The notes: a model not told the origin generated them from the letters alone. A DNA stretch of 64,000 nt from Streptomyces sp. Q6 (GCF_036967205.1 NZ_CP146022.1:4402001-4466000), one strand, 5' to 3'; positions 46,314-56,227 are shown, counted from the first letter of the stretch. Numbers and translations are program-made.

Positions 46314-47915
46314 CTAGAGGGTCACGGTCCTCCCGCCCAGGGTCACCACGAGCTTGCCGTCCGAGGCGAACGACCAGCCCAGGGCGCCGCTGTACGAGCC
46401 GCAGCGGGACCCGTTCGTACCGGTCCAGAACTGGTTCGTGGAGTCCGCGGTGCCGATGGTCTTGTCGTTGGAACCGGAGACGGCGAACCGGCACGACGTG
46501 TTGCCGCTGAACACCGAAGTGCCCGCGTCGAACGAGTAGTTGCGCTCGGCGTTGTCGACGCTCAGGTTGTTCGAGAGGGCCATCGAGCCCGGGTTGGAGT
46601 TGTACGTGAACCCGTGGTGGCCGTTCTTGAACGCGATGGAGCGCTTGACGATGTGGTCGACGGCGATGTCGTCGCCGCCGAGCTTGTAGCCGTTGCGGTC
46701 GCCGTTGGTGTTCACGGTGCCGTCGGAGAGGGTGCCGTTGTTGTACGACAGCGAGTCCTCGATGGTGACCGGGCCGATCGCCCCGGTGTCGGTCTTCGTG
46801 TACAGGTCCCAGCCGTCGTCGATGTTGTGGTGGGAGACGGCGTAGCGGAAGACGTTGCCGGTGCCGGTGGTGAGCTTCGCGGCGAAGCCGTCGGCGTCCT
46901 CGCCGTCCGAGTCGGCGTTGTCGTGCGACTCGGCGCTCACGATCAGGTTGTCGGCGGGCCAGGAGGAGGCGGGCGAGGTGGAGGCGATGCGGCCGAGTTG
47001 CAGGCCGGTGTCGCGGTTGTAGCGGGTGACGGTCTTCTCGACGATGTTGTCGCTGCCGCCGATGTAGATGCCGTTGTCGCCCGCGCGCTCGACGGTGATG
47101 CCGTTGATGTGCCAGTACGAGGCGAAGAGCTGGATGCCGCGGTTGGTCGAAGCCTCGCTCTGCGCGGAGAAGTTGAGGACCGGCTTCTCGCCCGGGTAGG
47201 CGGCGAGCGTGGTGCGGGCGGCGGCGGTGCCGTCGGCGCTGTCCGGGATGGTGACGGTCGAGGACTGGGCGTAGGTGCCGCCGCGCAGGTAGATCGTGCC
47301 CCCGGCGGTGACGCGGCTGATCGCCGCGGTGAGCGTGGTCGGGGCGGACTGGGTGCCCGCGGCGGAGTCGGTGCCCGTCGGGGAGGCGTAGATCGCGCCG
47401 CCGGCGGGCGGGGTGGTGGTGTCGCCGGTCGTCGTGGCGTCCAGGGAGTCGACGTTGGGCAGGCCGTTCGCGGTGGTCGGGGTGAGCCGGACGGTGTTGC
47501 TGCCCGCCGTCACCGGCACGGTGATCGTCTTCGTGGACCAGGTCGTCCAGGCGCCCGTGCCCTCGAAGGAGGCGGTGGTGACGGTCGAGCCGTTCACCAC
47601 GACCGTCGCGGGGCGGGCGGTCGTGGTGCCGTTGGCGAAGCGGACGGCCACGGTCGCCGTGCCCGATGCGGGTGCGGTCACGGTGAACTGGGCGTATCCG
47701 GAGGTCGAGTTGGTGGCGTTGCAGTAGCCGCCGCCGGAGTAGCCGGACCATTCGGTCTCGACGACTCCGGTGCAGACCGCGGGGGAGGTCTCGGCCTCGT
47801 AGCGGGTGGTCGCGGCCTGCGCGGGGGCGCCGGTCAGGGCGATCAGGGCGCCGGCCACGACGGTGGCGGACGCGGTCGCCACGAGGGGCTTCAGGGCGGG
47901 GGGTCTGAGTTCCAT
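46314..47915 (-). CDS. pectate lyase family 9 protein with N-terminal CBM35
   Basis: A 533-residue secreted enzyme. After a Sec signal (cleavage at AQA-ATTRY), a carbohydrate-binding CBM35 module spans about residues 36-160 (TRYEAETSPAVCTG to NGLPNVDSLDA). A right-handed beta-helix begins at GGAIYASPTGTDSAAGT. DADGFAAKLTTGTGNVFRYA and SHHNIDDGWDLYTKTD, with a DRNGYKLGG segment, match PL9 (PelX/Pel9A), where Asp residues bind Ca and a Lys is the base. It degrades polygalacturonate. A candidate LacI-type operator lies upstream. Confidence 0.88.
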   Translation of the reverse strand: MELRPPALKPLVATASATVVAGALIALTGAPAQAATTRYEAETSPAVCTGVVETEWSGYSGGGYCNATNSTSGYAQFTVTAPASGTATVAVRFANGTTTARPATVVVNGSTVTTASFEGTGAWTTWSTKTITVPVTAGSNTVRLTPTTANGLPNVDSLDATTTGDTTTPPAGGAIYASPTGTDSAAGTQSAPTTLTAAISRVTAGGTIYLRGGTYAQSSTVTIPDSADGTAAARTTLAAYPGEKPVLNFSAQSEASTNRGIQLFASYWHINGITVERAGDNGIYIGGSDNIVEKTVTRYNRDTGLQLGRIASTSPASSWPADNLIVSAESHDNADSDGEDADGFAAKLTTGTGNVFRYAVSHHNIDDGWDLYTKTDTGAIGPVTIEDSLSYNNGTLSDGTVNTNGDRNGYKLGGDDIAVDHIVKRSIAFKNGHHGFTYNSNPGSMALSNNLSVDNAERNYSFDAGTSVFSGNTSCRFAVSGSNDKTIGTADSTNQFWTGTNGSRCGSYSGALGWSFASDGKLVVTLGGRTVTL

Positions 47916-48030
47916 CGTTCGTTCGGCTCCAGGTGAGGGTCAGGAAGGGTCTCGTCCGACGGGCGGTACGCAGGATGGCCGATTCGGGTACGTGAACTCG
48001 CGCGGTCATCCGTGCACCATGAGAGGGAGA

Positions 48031-48046
48031 TGGAAAGCGCTGTCTG
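48031..48046. promoter_or_regulatory. candidate LacI-type operator of the pectate lyase
   Basis: TGGAAAGCGCTGTCTG is centred on the palindrome AGCGCT with imperfect flanks, like operators of actinobacterial LacI-family sugar regulators (TGGGAGCGCTCCCA type). It lies about 116 bp upstream of the lyase start. Confidence 0.4.
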
Positions 48047-48101
48047 CCGGGACCGTAGGGACTTTGAGGAGAGCACGTCAAGAGTCACGTATGTGTTACA
48101 C

Positions 48102-48117
48102 GTTCATTTACCTGAAC
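48102..48117. promoter_or_regulatory. inverted repeat GTTCA-N6-TGAAC
   Basis: A perfect 5-bp-arm inverted repeat in the AT-richer part of the divergent region, 164 bp before the PAP2 gene. It may be an operator; the regulator is unknown. Confidence 0.3.
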
Positions 48118-48281
48118 TTGGCGCCTGCGGAGACGAGTCGCCGGACCACCACGACGCCCGTGCGGGCGGTGGGACGCGCGGTGCCGTGACCGGCGCGGCG
48201 GGACCGCTGTCCGTACACCCCTTGACCTGCTGAGATCCGCCGTGTTTCGCTCGGGAGCTGAGCCTGGGGGAGGCGTGCGGG

Positions 48282-49697
48282 GTGGAGCAGCGTCAGTACG
48301 GTGGAACGTGGTCGTCGGTGAGCGGGCGGACGCGGGTGGTGCTCGGGGTCGTGGCGGCCGTCGTCACCCTCGGGTTCCTCGCGGCCCTCGAATACGCGTC
48401 CCGCAGCCACGGACAGGCCGGGCCGCTCACGAACCAGCTGCGCGAGCTGGTCATGCCGCCCGACTCCGGCGGCATGCTCTACGCGGCCCTGGCCCTGACG
48501 ATGCTGGTCCTCACCTGGCGGCAGCGGTGGCTCACGCTGGCCGCCGCGGTCGGCATCGACCTCGCGTTCCTCCTCGTCCGCTGGGCGGCCGGCACCGGGA
48601 CGCACGGCGGCCACCCGTTCGGCAACGGCGCCCTGTGGGCGTTGATCGGCTGGGCGGTCATCGCCCTCACCCGCCGCACCGGCGGTGAGCGGACGCTGCT
48701 GCTCAAGGGCGTGGCCCTCGGCCTGCTCCTGATGGCCGGGCGCAAGACGGGCGACACCTGGCTCTTCCTCACCTCGCAGACCCGCCCCACCGTGCTCGAC
48801 GAGTACGTCGCCACCGCCGACCACGCGCTCGGCAACCCGTCCTGGCTGGTGGGCCGTCTCGTCACCGCGACCGGCTCCGTCGGTTTCAACATCCTCGACA
48901 CGGTCTACGGACAGCTCGCCGTCGCCGCGGTCGTCGTGGCGCTCTACCAACTCCGCCACGTCGCGGCCGAGCGCCGCTTCCCGCGCCACCACCTGGTGCG
49001 TACGTTCCTGGTGATCGGCCTCGTCGGACCGGCCTTCTACATGATCTTCCCCGTGGTCGGGCCGCTCTTCGCCTTCGGCTCCGGCACCGAGCACTGGGCG
49101 CCGATCGCCCTGTGGGCCCCGGACATCCACGCCGCCGGGAACTGGGCGGTGGCCGACATCTGGCCGACGACCGCACCCCCGCTCACCACCCCGCACCCCA
49201 TCCCCTTCGACGGGGTCACCCCGCGCAACTGCATGCCCAGCCTCCACACGGCCTGGGCCACCGCGATCTTCATCCACTCCCGGCGGGGCCCGCGCGCGCT
49301 GCGCTGGGCGGGCACGTTCTGGCTGATCGCCACGCTCACCGCGACACTCGGCTTCGGCTACCACTACGGCGTGGACCTCATCGCCGGCGTCGTCTTCACC
49401 CTCACCGTCGAGGCGGGCCTGCGCGCCTACGACGCCGGCTGGAACCGCCCCGCCCTGCGCACGACCGCGTACGGCGCGATGGTCTTCGCCGCCCTCCTGC
49501 TCACCTACCGCTACCTGCCGGTCCCGATGGCCCACCACCCCTGGCTCGCCGGACCGCTCCTGATCCTGGCCATGCTCTCGGTCATCCACGCCTACCTCCG
49601 CACGGCCGCCCGCCTGCGCCCACCAGCCGTCCCGGCCCAGCGACAGCCCGGACGCGGTGCCACGGTCCGGCCTCCGGTGACGTCCGACGTGGCGTGA
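48282..49697 (+). CDS. PAP2 superfamily integral membrane protein
   Basis: A 471-residue protein with about ten membrane helices. The phosphatase-type core has NCMPSLHTAWATAIFIHSRRG and GYHYGVDLIAGVVFTLTVEAG, holding the PSLH Ser-His and the final His-Asp of the inositolphosphotransferase/AUR1-like PAP2 branch. The N-terminal half (helices to about residue 230) is a separate uncharacterised domain seen in Streptomyces relatives. It may act in phospholipid or glycolipid headgroup transfer. GTG 48282 follows a G-rich Shine-Dalgarno region. Confidence 0.82.
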   Translation: MEQRQYGGTWSSVSGRTRVVLGVVAAVVTLGFLAALEYASRSHGQAGPLTNQLRELVMPPDSGGMLYAALALTMLVLTWRQRWLTLAAAVGIDLAFLLVRWAAGTGTHGGHPFGNGALWALIGWAVIALTRRTGGERTLLLKGVALGLLLMAGRKTGDTWLFLTSQTRPTVLDEYVATADHALGNPSWLVGRLVTATGSVGFNILDTVYGQLAVAAVVVALYQLRHVAAERRFPRHHLVRTFLVIGLVGPAFYMIFPVVGPLFAFGSGTEHWAPIALWAPDIHAAGNWAVADIWPTTAPPLTTPHPIPFDGVTPRNCMPSLHTAWATAIFIHSRRGPRALRWAGTFWLIATLTATLGFGYHYGVDLIAGVVFTLTVEAGLRAYDAGWNRPALRTTAYGAMVFAALLLTYRYLPVPMAHHPWLAGPLLILAMLSVIHAYLRTAARLRPPAVPAQRQPGRGATVRPPVTSDVA

Positions 49698-49843
49698 GAC
49701 CACGTCCGGCCGCACCGTGTGGGCCGAACGAACCAACTGTATGACGGATCATCAGCTTTTCGGCGTGGACCGCCGCTCGGGCCGCGCCGCGCCTCCTACG
49801 GTCGCCGTGACCTCGTACGACGGAGACGAAGGACGGCTGCCCC

Positions 49844-52800
49844 ATGTCCAGACATCGGTACGGCCCCATGCGGTGGCCGGTGGCCGCCGCGGCCGCGATG
49901 AGCCTGCTGTTCGGCTCACAGGCGGCCGCGGTCCCCCTGGCACCGGTCGCGGACGACCCCATGAGCTCGGTCGGTATCACCAAGACGAACAACGCGAGCG
50001 GGCCGCTGGAGCCGGGCGACGAGTTCATCTACACGCTCACCGGCCAGTGCTCGGGGCTGACCGTGGACTGCGTGGACTTCACCGTCACGGACACGCTGCC
50101 GGCCGAGTTCGAGGTCACGAGCCTGCCGCAGAGCACGACCACACGAACGGTCACGTACGACGAGAGCACACGGCTGCTGACGGTCGTCTACAAGCAGAAC
50201 CTGCAGAACCCGGCCGGCAAGACCGGTCTGCGGGCCGGGCAGGCCGGCTCCGTGGAGATCGGGATGCGGGTGCCGACCGACACCCAGCTGGAGGACGGCG
50301 CCACCGTCACCAACACCGCCACGGTCGACGCCGAGAACGCCGATCCCAAGGACTCCTCCACCGACGTCACCGTCGAGATCCCCCGTGTGGTCAAGCCGGT
50401 GACGACCAAGACGTGGGAGGACGGCTCCGCCGTCGCGCTCAGCGACGAGGAGTCCACGATCACGCTGAACGTACGGAACAACTCCTCGTCGTCGGCCGAG
50501 GTCACCGAGCTGTCGGTGTCCGACACCACCGAGGACACCTTCGAGCACTTCGACTTCGAGTCGGCGACGGTGACCGCGTTCCCCAAGGGCGCCGACCAGG
50601 CCCACCTGGTGGTCACCACGGCGGACGGGCAGACGCACACCGGCGCGGACATCACCTCGCCGGGCGAGCTGCCGATGCCCGCCGGGGTCGACCCGGGCGA
50701 CGTGGTCGGGTTCGAGGTCGTCTTCACCAACAGCAACGGTGATCCGCTGCCGTACGACAGCGACGGCGGCACCGTCGAAGTCACGATGAAGCTGCGCGAC
50801 ACCTACCGCTCCAGCGGCGACAAGCTGGAGCCCACCGACAAGATCACCGTCAACAACTGCGCTGTGCCGTCGGCCAAGGAGAAGACGGACGGCGACGTCG
50901 ACGGGGACCAGGCCTGCGACACGTACGACATCCTCCCGGACATCCTGGTGCTCCAGCCGACCAAGCGGTTCTACCCGGACACCAACGGCAACTTCAGCCA
51001 GGACACCGGTGAACACGCGGTGCTCGACGAGAACTCGCCGGTCAGCACCGAGGTCGACGTGAAGAACGCCTCTCCGTTCCCGGTGAAGTCGATCACCATC
51101 ACGGAGCCGTCCGCGGAGACGACCAGCGAGTTCGACAAGCTCGACGTCACCAAGGTGCGGCTGCGCTTCCCCGAGGGGGCCACCGAGGCGAAGCTGACCG
51201 TCACCTGCGCCGACGGGTCCACCGAGGAAGAGACCTACACGCAGAACGCGACCTACGACGTTCCCGGGGCCTGCCAACAGGTCACCAAGGTCGAGGTCAC
51301 CTACACGGGCATGGACGCGGACGGGAACCCGACCATCACGGAGAGCGCCACCGCGGGACTCGACCTGCACGGCACGCTGACGGACGATGTCACCGCGGAG
51401 GACCTGCCCAGCGGCACCAGCCCGGGCGTCGACAACTGCGCCGGGTACAAGGGTGACGCGGGCCGCACCGACGGCAGCGGCACCGCCTCCGGCAACGCCT
51501 GCAAGAACCTGCCGATCGAGGCACCGAACACCTCGGGCAGCGGCACGAAGGACTCCTCGCAGAACGACATCCCGGCCGACCAGCCGGTCACGATGAACCT
51601 CAAGGTCACCAACAACGGCAACAAGCCGCTGGTGTCCCCGGTGATCACCGACCCGACGGCCAACCCGGACGGCTCACCCTCGACGACGAACAACCCGTTC
51701 GACGTCGTACAGATCACGTCCGTGACCGTCAGTCCGTCCGACGCCCCGGTGAAGCTGGAGCTGTGGGACCCGGACGCGAACGGCGGCAGCGGTTCCTGGG
51801 TGCCGTACGACGCGAACGACGCCGCCCTGCTGGAGCGGGCCACCGGTGTGCGCGGCTCCTACGACGGGGAGATGTCCCCGCAGACCTCGTTCACCATCAC
51901 GGTCGTCGCCGAGCGGCGTCCCGGGGTGCCCGACGGTACGACCCTGCAGAACTGCTACTCGATCGACGCGGGCGGCGACTACACGCCGGGCGCCCCGGTC
52001 TGCGGTCCCTCGATGGACACCGCCCCCGCCTCCGACTCGGCGTCGCTGAACAAGTCGATCAGCCCGGGCACACTGCCCGAGTACGTGCCGGGGCTGCCGC
52101 GCCAGCACGCCGACATGTCGCTGACCGTCGCCAACACCGGCAACATGTCGGCGAAGTACCTGCAGATGACGGACAAGGACGACGACTTCTTCGACGCCGT
52201 CGACCTCGTCTCCATCAAGTCCAACCAGATGCCGGCCGGCGCCAACCGCGTACAGATCGACGCCTACGTCGACGGGGCCTGGGTGAACGGCACGCCCTCC
52301 TCCAGCGCCGCACTCCCCTCGGGAGTCAGCGCCGGTGACGTCGTCGGGCTCCGCGTCACCTACTCCTCGACCGACACCGCCAACGACGGCTACGTCATCA
52401 AGCCCGAGTGCACCACGTCGAGCTGCTACGGCATCCTCGTCCTCGACGTCAGCCCGCGTCCGGCGCTGCGCAGCAACGGCGAGCCCGTGCCCAGCCATCT
52501 GGAGGACACGGTCAGCGGCGAATTCCTCACCAAGCTGGAGGACCCGGACAAGCCGAAGGCCATCGACCCCGTCAGCGCCACCCTCGACCTGGTCAAGGGC
52601 GACCCGAAGCTGGCCGTGGACAAGACCCCGAACACCGCCCTGGCGCCCGGCGAGGACGCCCCGTTCTATCTGAAGGTCACCAACACCGGCACCGCCAACA
52701 TCCCGAACCTGGTCGTCAAGGACGAACTGCCCCAGGGCATCAAGTTCCTCGACACCTTCCAGGGCGACGACGGCCGACCGTACAAGATCATCGACGAGAG

Positions 52801-54928
52801 CGTGCCGAACGGGACACCCGCCGTACCGACCCCGGTCTTCAACCAGGTCAACAGCGGTGACCGGGTCTCCGGCCTCACCTGGGACTTCTCCAAGGACGCC
52901 GACGGCAAGGCCTGGGTGCTCGCGCCCGGCGCCACCTTCACCATCGAGATCCACGTGACGCTGGAGCCCGGCATCAACGCCGACGACGTCGTCACCAACA
53001 CCATGGGCGCGACCTCCTCCGACCCCGACTTCGCCTGCGACGGCGGCACCCCGGAGACGGGCGGCCGCTTCGGCTCCGGTCTCTACTGCACCGACCCGGC
53101 CACGCTGACGGCCAAGTCCGGCGCCGCCTTCCAGGCCCGTAAGTGGGTCTCGGGCAACGACAGCCTCGGCTGGTACAACCAGAACAGCGGCAAGGTCGTG
53201 CCCGTGGGCGACGACTCCTGCCTGTCCACCACGGACGCGGCGGGGCAGCGGTACACCACCAACCCGTGCATCGCCCTGGTCAACCCGGGCGACCGCTACA
53301 AGTACCTGATGCGCATCCAGAACGCCGGCACCGAGTCCGGTACGGCCATGCGCATCGTCGACCGCTTCCCCGTCCAGGGCGACAAGGGCGTCATCCTCGA
53401 CCAGGACCGCGGAACCGCCTGGGACAAGCGCCCCACGCTCGCCACGCCGCCGGTCCTCGACGGGCCCGGCACGATGGACGTCGCCTACGAGAACGACGAG
53501 CCGCTGTGCACCGACGACCTCGACATGGGCGGCGCCGGATCCAGCGACCCCGAGTGCGGCTCCGGCACCTGGGACGACGCCTTCAGCGACGACGCGCGCG
53601 GCATGCGGCTGCGGCTCACCTTCGCCCCCGCGCTCGCGCCGGGCGGCACGGTGAACATCGGCTGGTCCATGGACGCCCCGCTCGACGTCACCAAGAACGG
53701 TGACCCGACCATCGCCTGGAACTCCTACGCCCACAACGAGACCACCGAACGCGCCGGTTCGCCGCGCGTGCTCCAGCCCAACGAGCCGATCCAGGTCGGT
53801 GTCGCCCTGGCCTACGGCGACCTGAAGCTGGTCAAGCGGCTCGGCGCCCACCCCGACGCGCTGGACAGCGCGCTGAAGAAGGTGCCGTTCCCGTTCCACG
53901 TCACCTGTGTCATCCACCCGCAGGGACGGCCGCCGAAGGTCGTCGTCAACGAGGACTACCGGGTCTCCGTGGACAAGCCCGTCACCGTCGAGGGCATTCC
54001 GGCCGGCGCCGAGTGCACCGTGTGGGAGACCTCGGCCCGCGGCGGGGCGAGTGACCACCCCGAGAGCGACCCGGTGAAGTTCACCGTCGAGCCGGGCTAC
54101 GGCAAGAACACCGTGGAGACGACGCGGATCACCAACTCCTTCGAGTTCGGTGCCCTGCAGCTGGTCAAGTCGGTGGACGGCGATGCCGCGCAGTACGCGG
54201 ACGGCCGCGCCTTCGGCGTCCAGGTCTCCTGCGCCCTGCCGAACGCCGCGGGCAAGCCCACCGACCGCATCCTGCGCAAGACGTACCAGGTCACCGCGGA
54301 CGAGCCGGTCACCATCAAGCCGCTTCCGGTCAACTCCCAGTGCTGGGCCGAGGAGGTGGACACCGGCGGCGCCGAGAAGGCGGTCGTCGACCACGGCTCG
54401 GCGGACAACCCGGCGGTGATCACGGCCGACGGCAGCGGTGACACGGCGACCATCTCCGTCACCAACACCTTCCCGGCCGCCGAACTGACCGTCACCAAGC
54501 ACGTGGTGAACGGCGACGCGGGTCCCTACGACTTCGCCCTCAACTGCACCACCGAGCAGGGCGACGTGCCGCTGGCCCCCGAGGACAGCGCGTTCGAGCT
54601 GAGCGACGGCGAGAGCCGCACGATCAGCGTCCCGAAGGGAGCCGCCTGCACGGTGACCGAGACGGACGTCCCGACCGGGGACACTGTCACGTACACCACG
54701 TCCGAGGGCGGTGACGACGGCGAGGTCACGGTCGACGGCGCCACCTCGGTCGACATCACCAACACCTTCGACGAGCCCGTCCCCACCCCGGACGAGCCCT
54801 CCGACCACGGCAAGGGCCACCTGGCCGACACCGGCTCCTCCTGGAACTGGACGGTCTTCGCGGTCCTGATGGCGGCCCTGACCCTGATCGGCGGAGCCTT
54901 CGCCCGCCGCGCGTCCCGCAGGCCGTAA
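49844..54928 (+). CDS. large LAxTG-anchored surface protein with DUF11/DUF5979-like repeats
   Basis: A 1694-residue exported protein. A signal peptide (about 1-30, ending near SQAAA-VPLAP) is followed by many beta-sandwich repeats of DUF11/isopeptide type. One repeated unit has DPGDVVGFEVVFTNSNG and SAGDVVGLRVTYSS. DUF5979-like repeats sit near the C-terminus (FGALQLVKSVDGDAAQYADG; ELTVTKHVVNGDAGPYDFAL). The end has LADTG (1660-1664), a hydrophobic helix and RRASRRP, a sortase E substrate signal. It is probably covalently attached to peptidoglycan. GAAGGA lies 11 bases before ATG 49844. No sortase gene adjoins. Confidence 0.9.
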   Translation: MSRHRYGPMRWPVAAAAAMSLLFGSQAAAVPLAPVADDPMSSVGITKTNNASGPLEPGDEFIYTLTGQCSGLTVDCVDFTVTDTLPAEFEVTSLPQSTTTRTVTYDESTRLLTVVYKQNLQNPAGKTGLRAGQAGSVEIGMRVPTDTQLEDGATVTNTATVDAENADPKDSSTDVTVEIPRVVKPVTTKTWEDGSAVALSDEESTITLNVRNNSSSSAEVTELSVSDTTEDTFEHFDFESATVTAFPKGADQAHLVVTTADGQTHTGADITSPGELPMPAGVDPGDVVGFEVVFTNSNGDPLPYDSDGGTVEVTMKLRDTYRSSGDKLEPTDKITVNNCAVPSAKEKTDGDVDGDQACDTYDILPDILVLQPTKRFYPDTNGNFSQDTGEHAVLDENSPVSTEVDVKNASPFPVKSITITEPSAETTSEFDKLDVTKVRLRFPEGATEAKLTVTCADGSTEEETYTQNATYDVPGACQQVTKVEVTYTGMDADGNPTITESATAGLDLHGTLTDDVTAEDLPSGTSPGVDNCAGYKGDAGRTDGSGTASGNACKNLPIEAPNTSGSGTKDSSQNDIPADQPVTMNLKVTNNGNKPLVSPVITDPTANPDGSPSTTNNPFDVVQITSVTVSPSDAPVKLELWDPDANGGSGSWVPYDANDAALLERATGVRGSYDGEMSPQTSFTITVVAERRPGVPDGTTLQNCYSIDAGGDYTPGAPVCGPSMDTAPASDSASLNKSISPGTLPEYVPGLPRQHADMSLTVANTGNMSAKYLQMTDKDDDFFDAVDLVSIKSNQMPAGANRVQIDAYVDGAWVNGTPSSSAALPSGVSAGDVVGLRVTYSSTDTANDGYVIKPECTTSSCYGILVLDVSPRPALRSNGEPVPSHLEDTVSGEFLTKLEDPDKPKAIDPVSATLDLVKGDPKLAVDKTPNTALAPGEDAPFYLKVTNTGTANIPNLVVKDELPQGIKFLDTFQGDDGRPYKIIDESVPNGTPAVPTPVFNQVNSGDRVSGLTWDFSKDADGKAWVLAPGATFTIEIHVTLEPGINADDVVTNTMGATSSDPDFACDGGTPETGGRFGSGLYCTDPATLTAKSGAAFQARKWVSGNDSLGWYNQNSGKVVPVGDDSCLSTTDAAGQRYTTNPCIALVNPGDRYKYLMRIQNAGTESGTAMRIVDRFPVQGDKGVILDQDRGTAWDKRPTLATPPVLDGPGTMDVAYENDEPLCTDDLDMGGAGSSDPECGSGTWDDAFSDDARGMRLRLTFAPALAPGGTVNIGWSMDAPLDVTKNGDPTIAWNSYAHNETTERAGSPRVLQPNEPIQVGVALAYGDLKLVKRLGAHPDALDSALKKVPFPFHVTCVIHPQGRPPKVVVNEDYRVSVDKPVTVEGIPAGAECTVWETSARGGASDHPESDPVKFTVEPGYGKNTVETTRITNSFEFGALQLVKSVDGDAAQYADGRAFGVQVSCALPNAAGKPTDRILRKTYQVTADEPVTIKPLPVNSQCWAEEVDTGGAEKAVVDHGSADNPAVITADGSGDTATISVTNTFPAAELTVTKHVVNGDAGPYDFALNCTTEQGDVPLAPEDSAFELSDGESRTISVPKGAACTVTETDVPTGDTVTYTTSEGGDDGEVTVDGATSVDITNTFDEPVPTPDEPSDHGKGHLADTGSSWNWTVFAVLMAALTLIGGAFARRASRRP

Positions 54929-54951
54929 CCGCACCCCGCTCACCCACCCAC

Positions 54952-54986
54952 CCGAGCCCCCGGTCCTCCCCGACCCGGGGGCTCGG
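54952..54986 (+). terminator. terminator of the surface protein gene, 12-bp stem
   Basis: CCGAGCCCCCGG pairs with CCGGGGGCTCGG (54975-54986) across 11 bases, 24 bp after the stop codon. Confidence 0.8.
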
Positions 54987-55018
54987 CCACGTCACGACGC
55001 ACCTGGAAGAGGACAGCG

Positions 55019-55048
55019 AAAAGGCCCCGGTCGATGACCTGGGGCCTT
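55019..55048 (-). terminator. terminator of the tRNA-Gly gene
   Basis: On the minus strand AAGGCCCC (55048-55041) pairs with GGGGCCTT and is followed by TT, giving a short T-run. It starts 18 bp after the tRNA 3' end. Confidence 0.75.
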
Positions 55049-55065
55049 GGCTGTGCGACACACTC

Positions 55066-55139
55066 TGGAGCGGGTGACGAGAATCGAACTCGCGCTCTAA
55101 GCTTGGGAAGCTTATGTTCTACCATTAAACTACACCCGC
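55066..55139 (-). tRNA. tRNA-Gly (anticodon CCC)
   Basis: A 74-nt cloverleaf on the minus strand. The acceptor stem GCGGGTG/CACCCGC is followed by T and an encoded CCA. The D arm has GTTTAATGGTAGAAC. The anticodon stem TAAGC/GCTTA encloses the loop TTCCCAA (anticodon CCC). The T arm is GAG-TTCGATT-CTC. All arms pair fully. Confidence 0.95.
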
Positions 55140-55411
55140 GTGGTACGGCCGTTGAAGCGATCCGTACTGCCGGACACTGTACCTCATGCCGGGTCCCGAG
55201 CGCTGGAGCGCCGGGGCCCGGCTGCGTTGTGTGGGGGCGGAAGTGACTGCGGGTGAAGGGAGTTGGGGCGTACGGTGGGGGCACCGCGAGAGGGCTGTCC
55301 AGGGTCGGGGAGTCGCCTGGCTCGGCGTCCCTTTCATCCCGTAATGTGACCCCTCGTCGTCGGTCAGGAAACTGGCCCAATGGCTTCGTGGGGAAGGGAC
55401 TCCGGGACTTG

Positions 55412-55579
55412 ATGGACTCGATGGAACGCACCGTCGTCCGTTGTGCCGAAGGGCACGTTTTCAGCACCGCTACGTTCCCGATGCAGCAGGCGGACCGCCT
55501 CGGTCCCGGCCGGCTCATTCGGTGTCCGCGGTGCGCCCGACTGCGGCACGCCGTTCCTGTGGGATCGCATAAGCCGTAG
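55412..55579 (+). CDS. small zinc-ribbon-like protein
   Basis: A 55-residue peptide with a Cys-x-x-x-His near the start (VVRCAEGHVFSTATFPMQQA) and Cys-x-x-Cys (IRCPRCARLRHAV) near the end, a plausible zinc ribbon. Similar short proteins occur upstream of dcd in Streptomyces as I recall. ATG 55412 or ATG 55421 could start it; 55412 has GGGA upstream. A strong terminator follows. The function is unknown. Confidence 0.65.
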   Translation: MDSMERTVVRCAEGHVFSTATFPMQQADRLGPGRLIRCPRCARLRHAVPVGSHKP

Positions 55580-55596
55580 TCGTACGGACCAGGTGA

Positions 55597-55634
55597 AGCG
55601 CGCGGGCCCGCCGATTGTGGTGGGCCCGCGCGCT
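55597..55634 (+). terminator. terminator between the zinc-ribbon gene and dcd
   Basis: AGCGCGCGGGCCC pairs with GGGCCCGCGCGCT (55622-55634); three more pairs including one G-U extend the stem to 16. It ends only 17 bp before the dcd start, so the dcd promoter must overlap the hairpin or lie upstream of it. Confidence 0.8.
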
Positions 55635-55651
55635 CTGCGTATCCTCGCTAC

Positions 55652-56227
55652 GTGCTTCTCTCAGACAAGGACATCCGGGCCGAGATCGACGCCGGGCGGG
55701 TCCGGATCGATCCCTATGACGAATCCATGGTTCAGCCGTCGAGCATCGATGTGCGGCTCGACCGCTACTTCCGGGTGTTCGAGAACCACAAGTACCCGCA
55801 CATCGACCCGAGCGTGGAGCAGGCCGACCTGACGCGCACGGTGGAGCCGGAGGGTGACGAGCCGTTCATCCTGCACCCCGGGGAGTTCGTGCTCGCCTCT
55901 ACGTACGAGGTCATCACACTGCCCGACGACCTCGCCTCGCGCCTGGAGGGCAAGAGCTCGCTGGGCCGCCTCGGGCTCGTCACGCACTCCACGGCCGGGT
56001 TCATCGACCCGGGCTTCAGCGGGCACGTCACGCTGGAGCTGTCGAACCTCGCGACGCTCCCCATCAAGCTCTGGCCGGGCATGAAGATCGGGCAGCTGTG
56101 CATGTTCCGGCTGTCCTCGCCCGCCGAGCACCCGTACGGCAGCGAGCGCTACGGATCGCGGTACCAGGGGCAGCGCGGACCGACCGCCTCCCGTTCCTTC
56201 CTCAATTTCCATCGGACCCAGGTGTGA
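55652..56227 (+). CDS. dcd: dCTP deaminase
   Basis: A 191-residue enzyme that makes dUTP from dCTP (some actinobacterial forms also hydrolyse dUTP). [59 protein letters not shown] and [15 protein letters not shown] are canonical, with the catalytic Glu in TLELSN. The length is usual. GTG 55652 is the start. Its stop overlaps the GTG of the phosphoribosyltransferase gene (GTGA). Confidence 0.95.
   Translation: MLLSDKDIRAEIDAGRVRIDPYDESMVQPSSIDVRLDRYFRVFENHKYPHIDPSVEQADLTRTVEPEGDEPFILHPGEFVLASTYEVITLPDDLASRLEGKSSLGRLGLVTHSTAGFIDPGFSGHVTLELSNLATLPIKLWPGMKIGQLCMFRLSSPAEHPYGSERYGSRYQGQRGPTASRSFLNFHRTQV

Larger units (their letters stand above)
47916..48281. other. divergent intergenic region, 366 bp
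   Basis: It holds the promoters of the pectate lyase (leftward) and the PAP2 gene (rightward). The middle (about 48055-48120) is AT-richer than the surroundings. Two candidate operators are listed separately. I see no reading frame with good coding character. Confidence 0.5.

Noticed and set aside
51674-54943. A 1089-codon open frame antisense to the surface protein gene
   Set aside because: Shadow frame with repetitive Val/Gly/Arg composition. The plus strand encodes well-formed repeats, a signal peptide and an LAxTG anchor.
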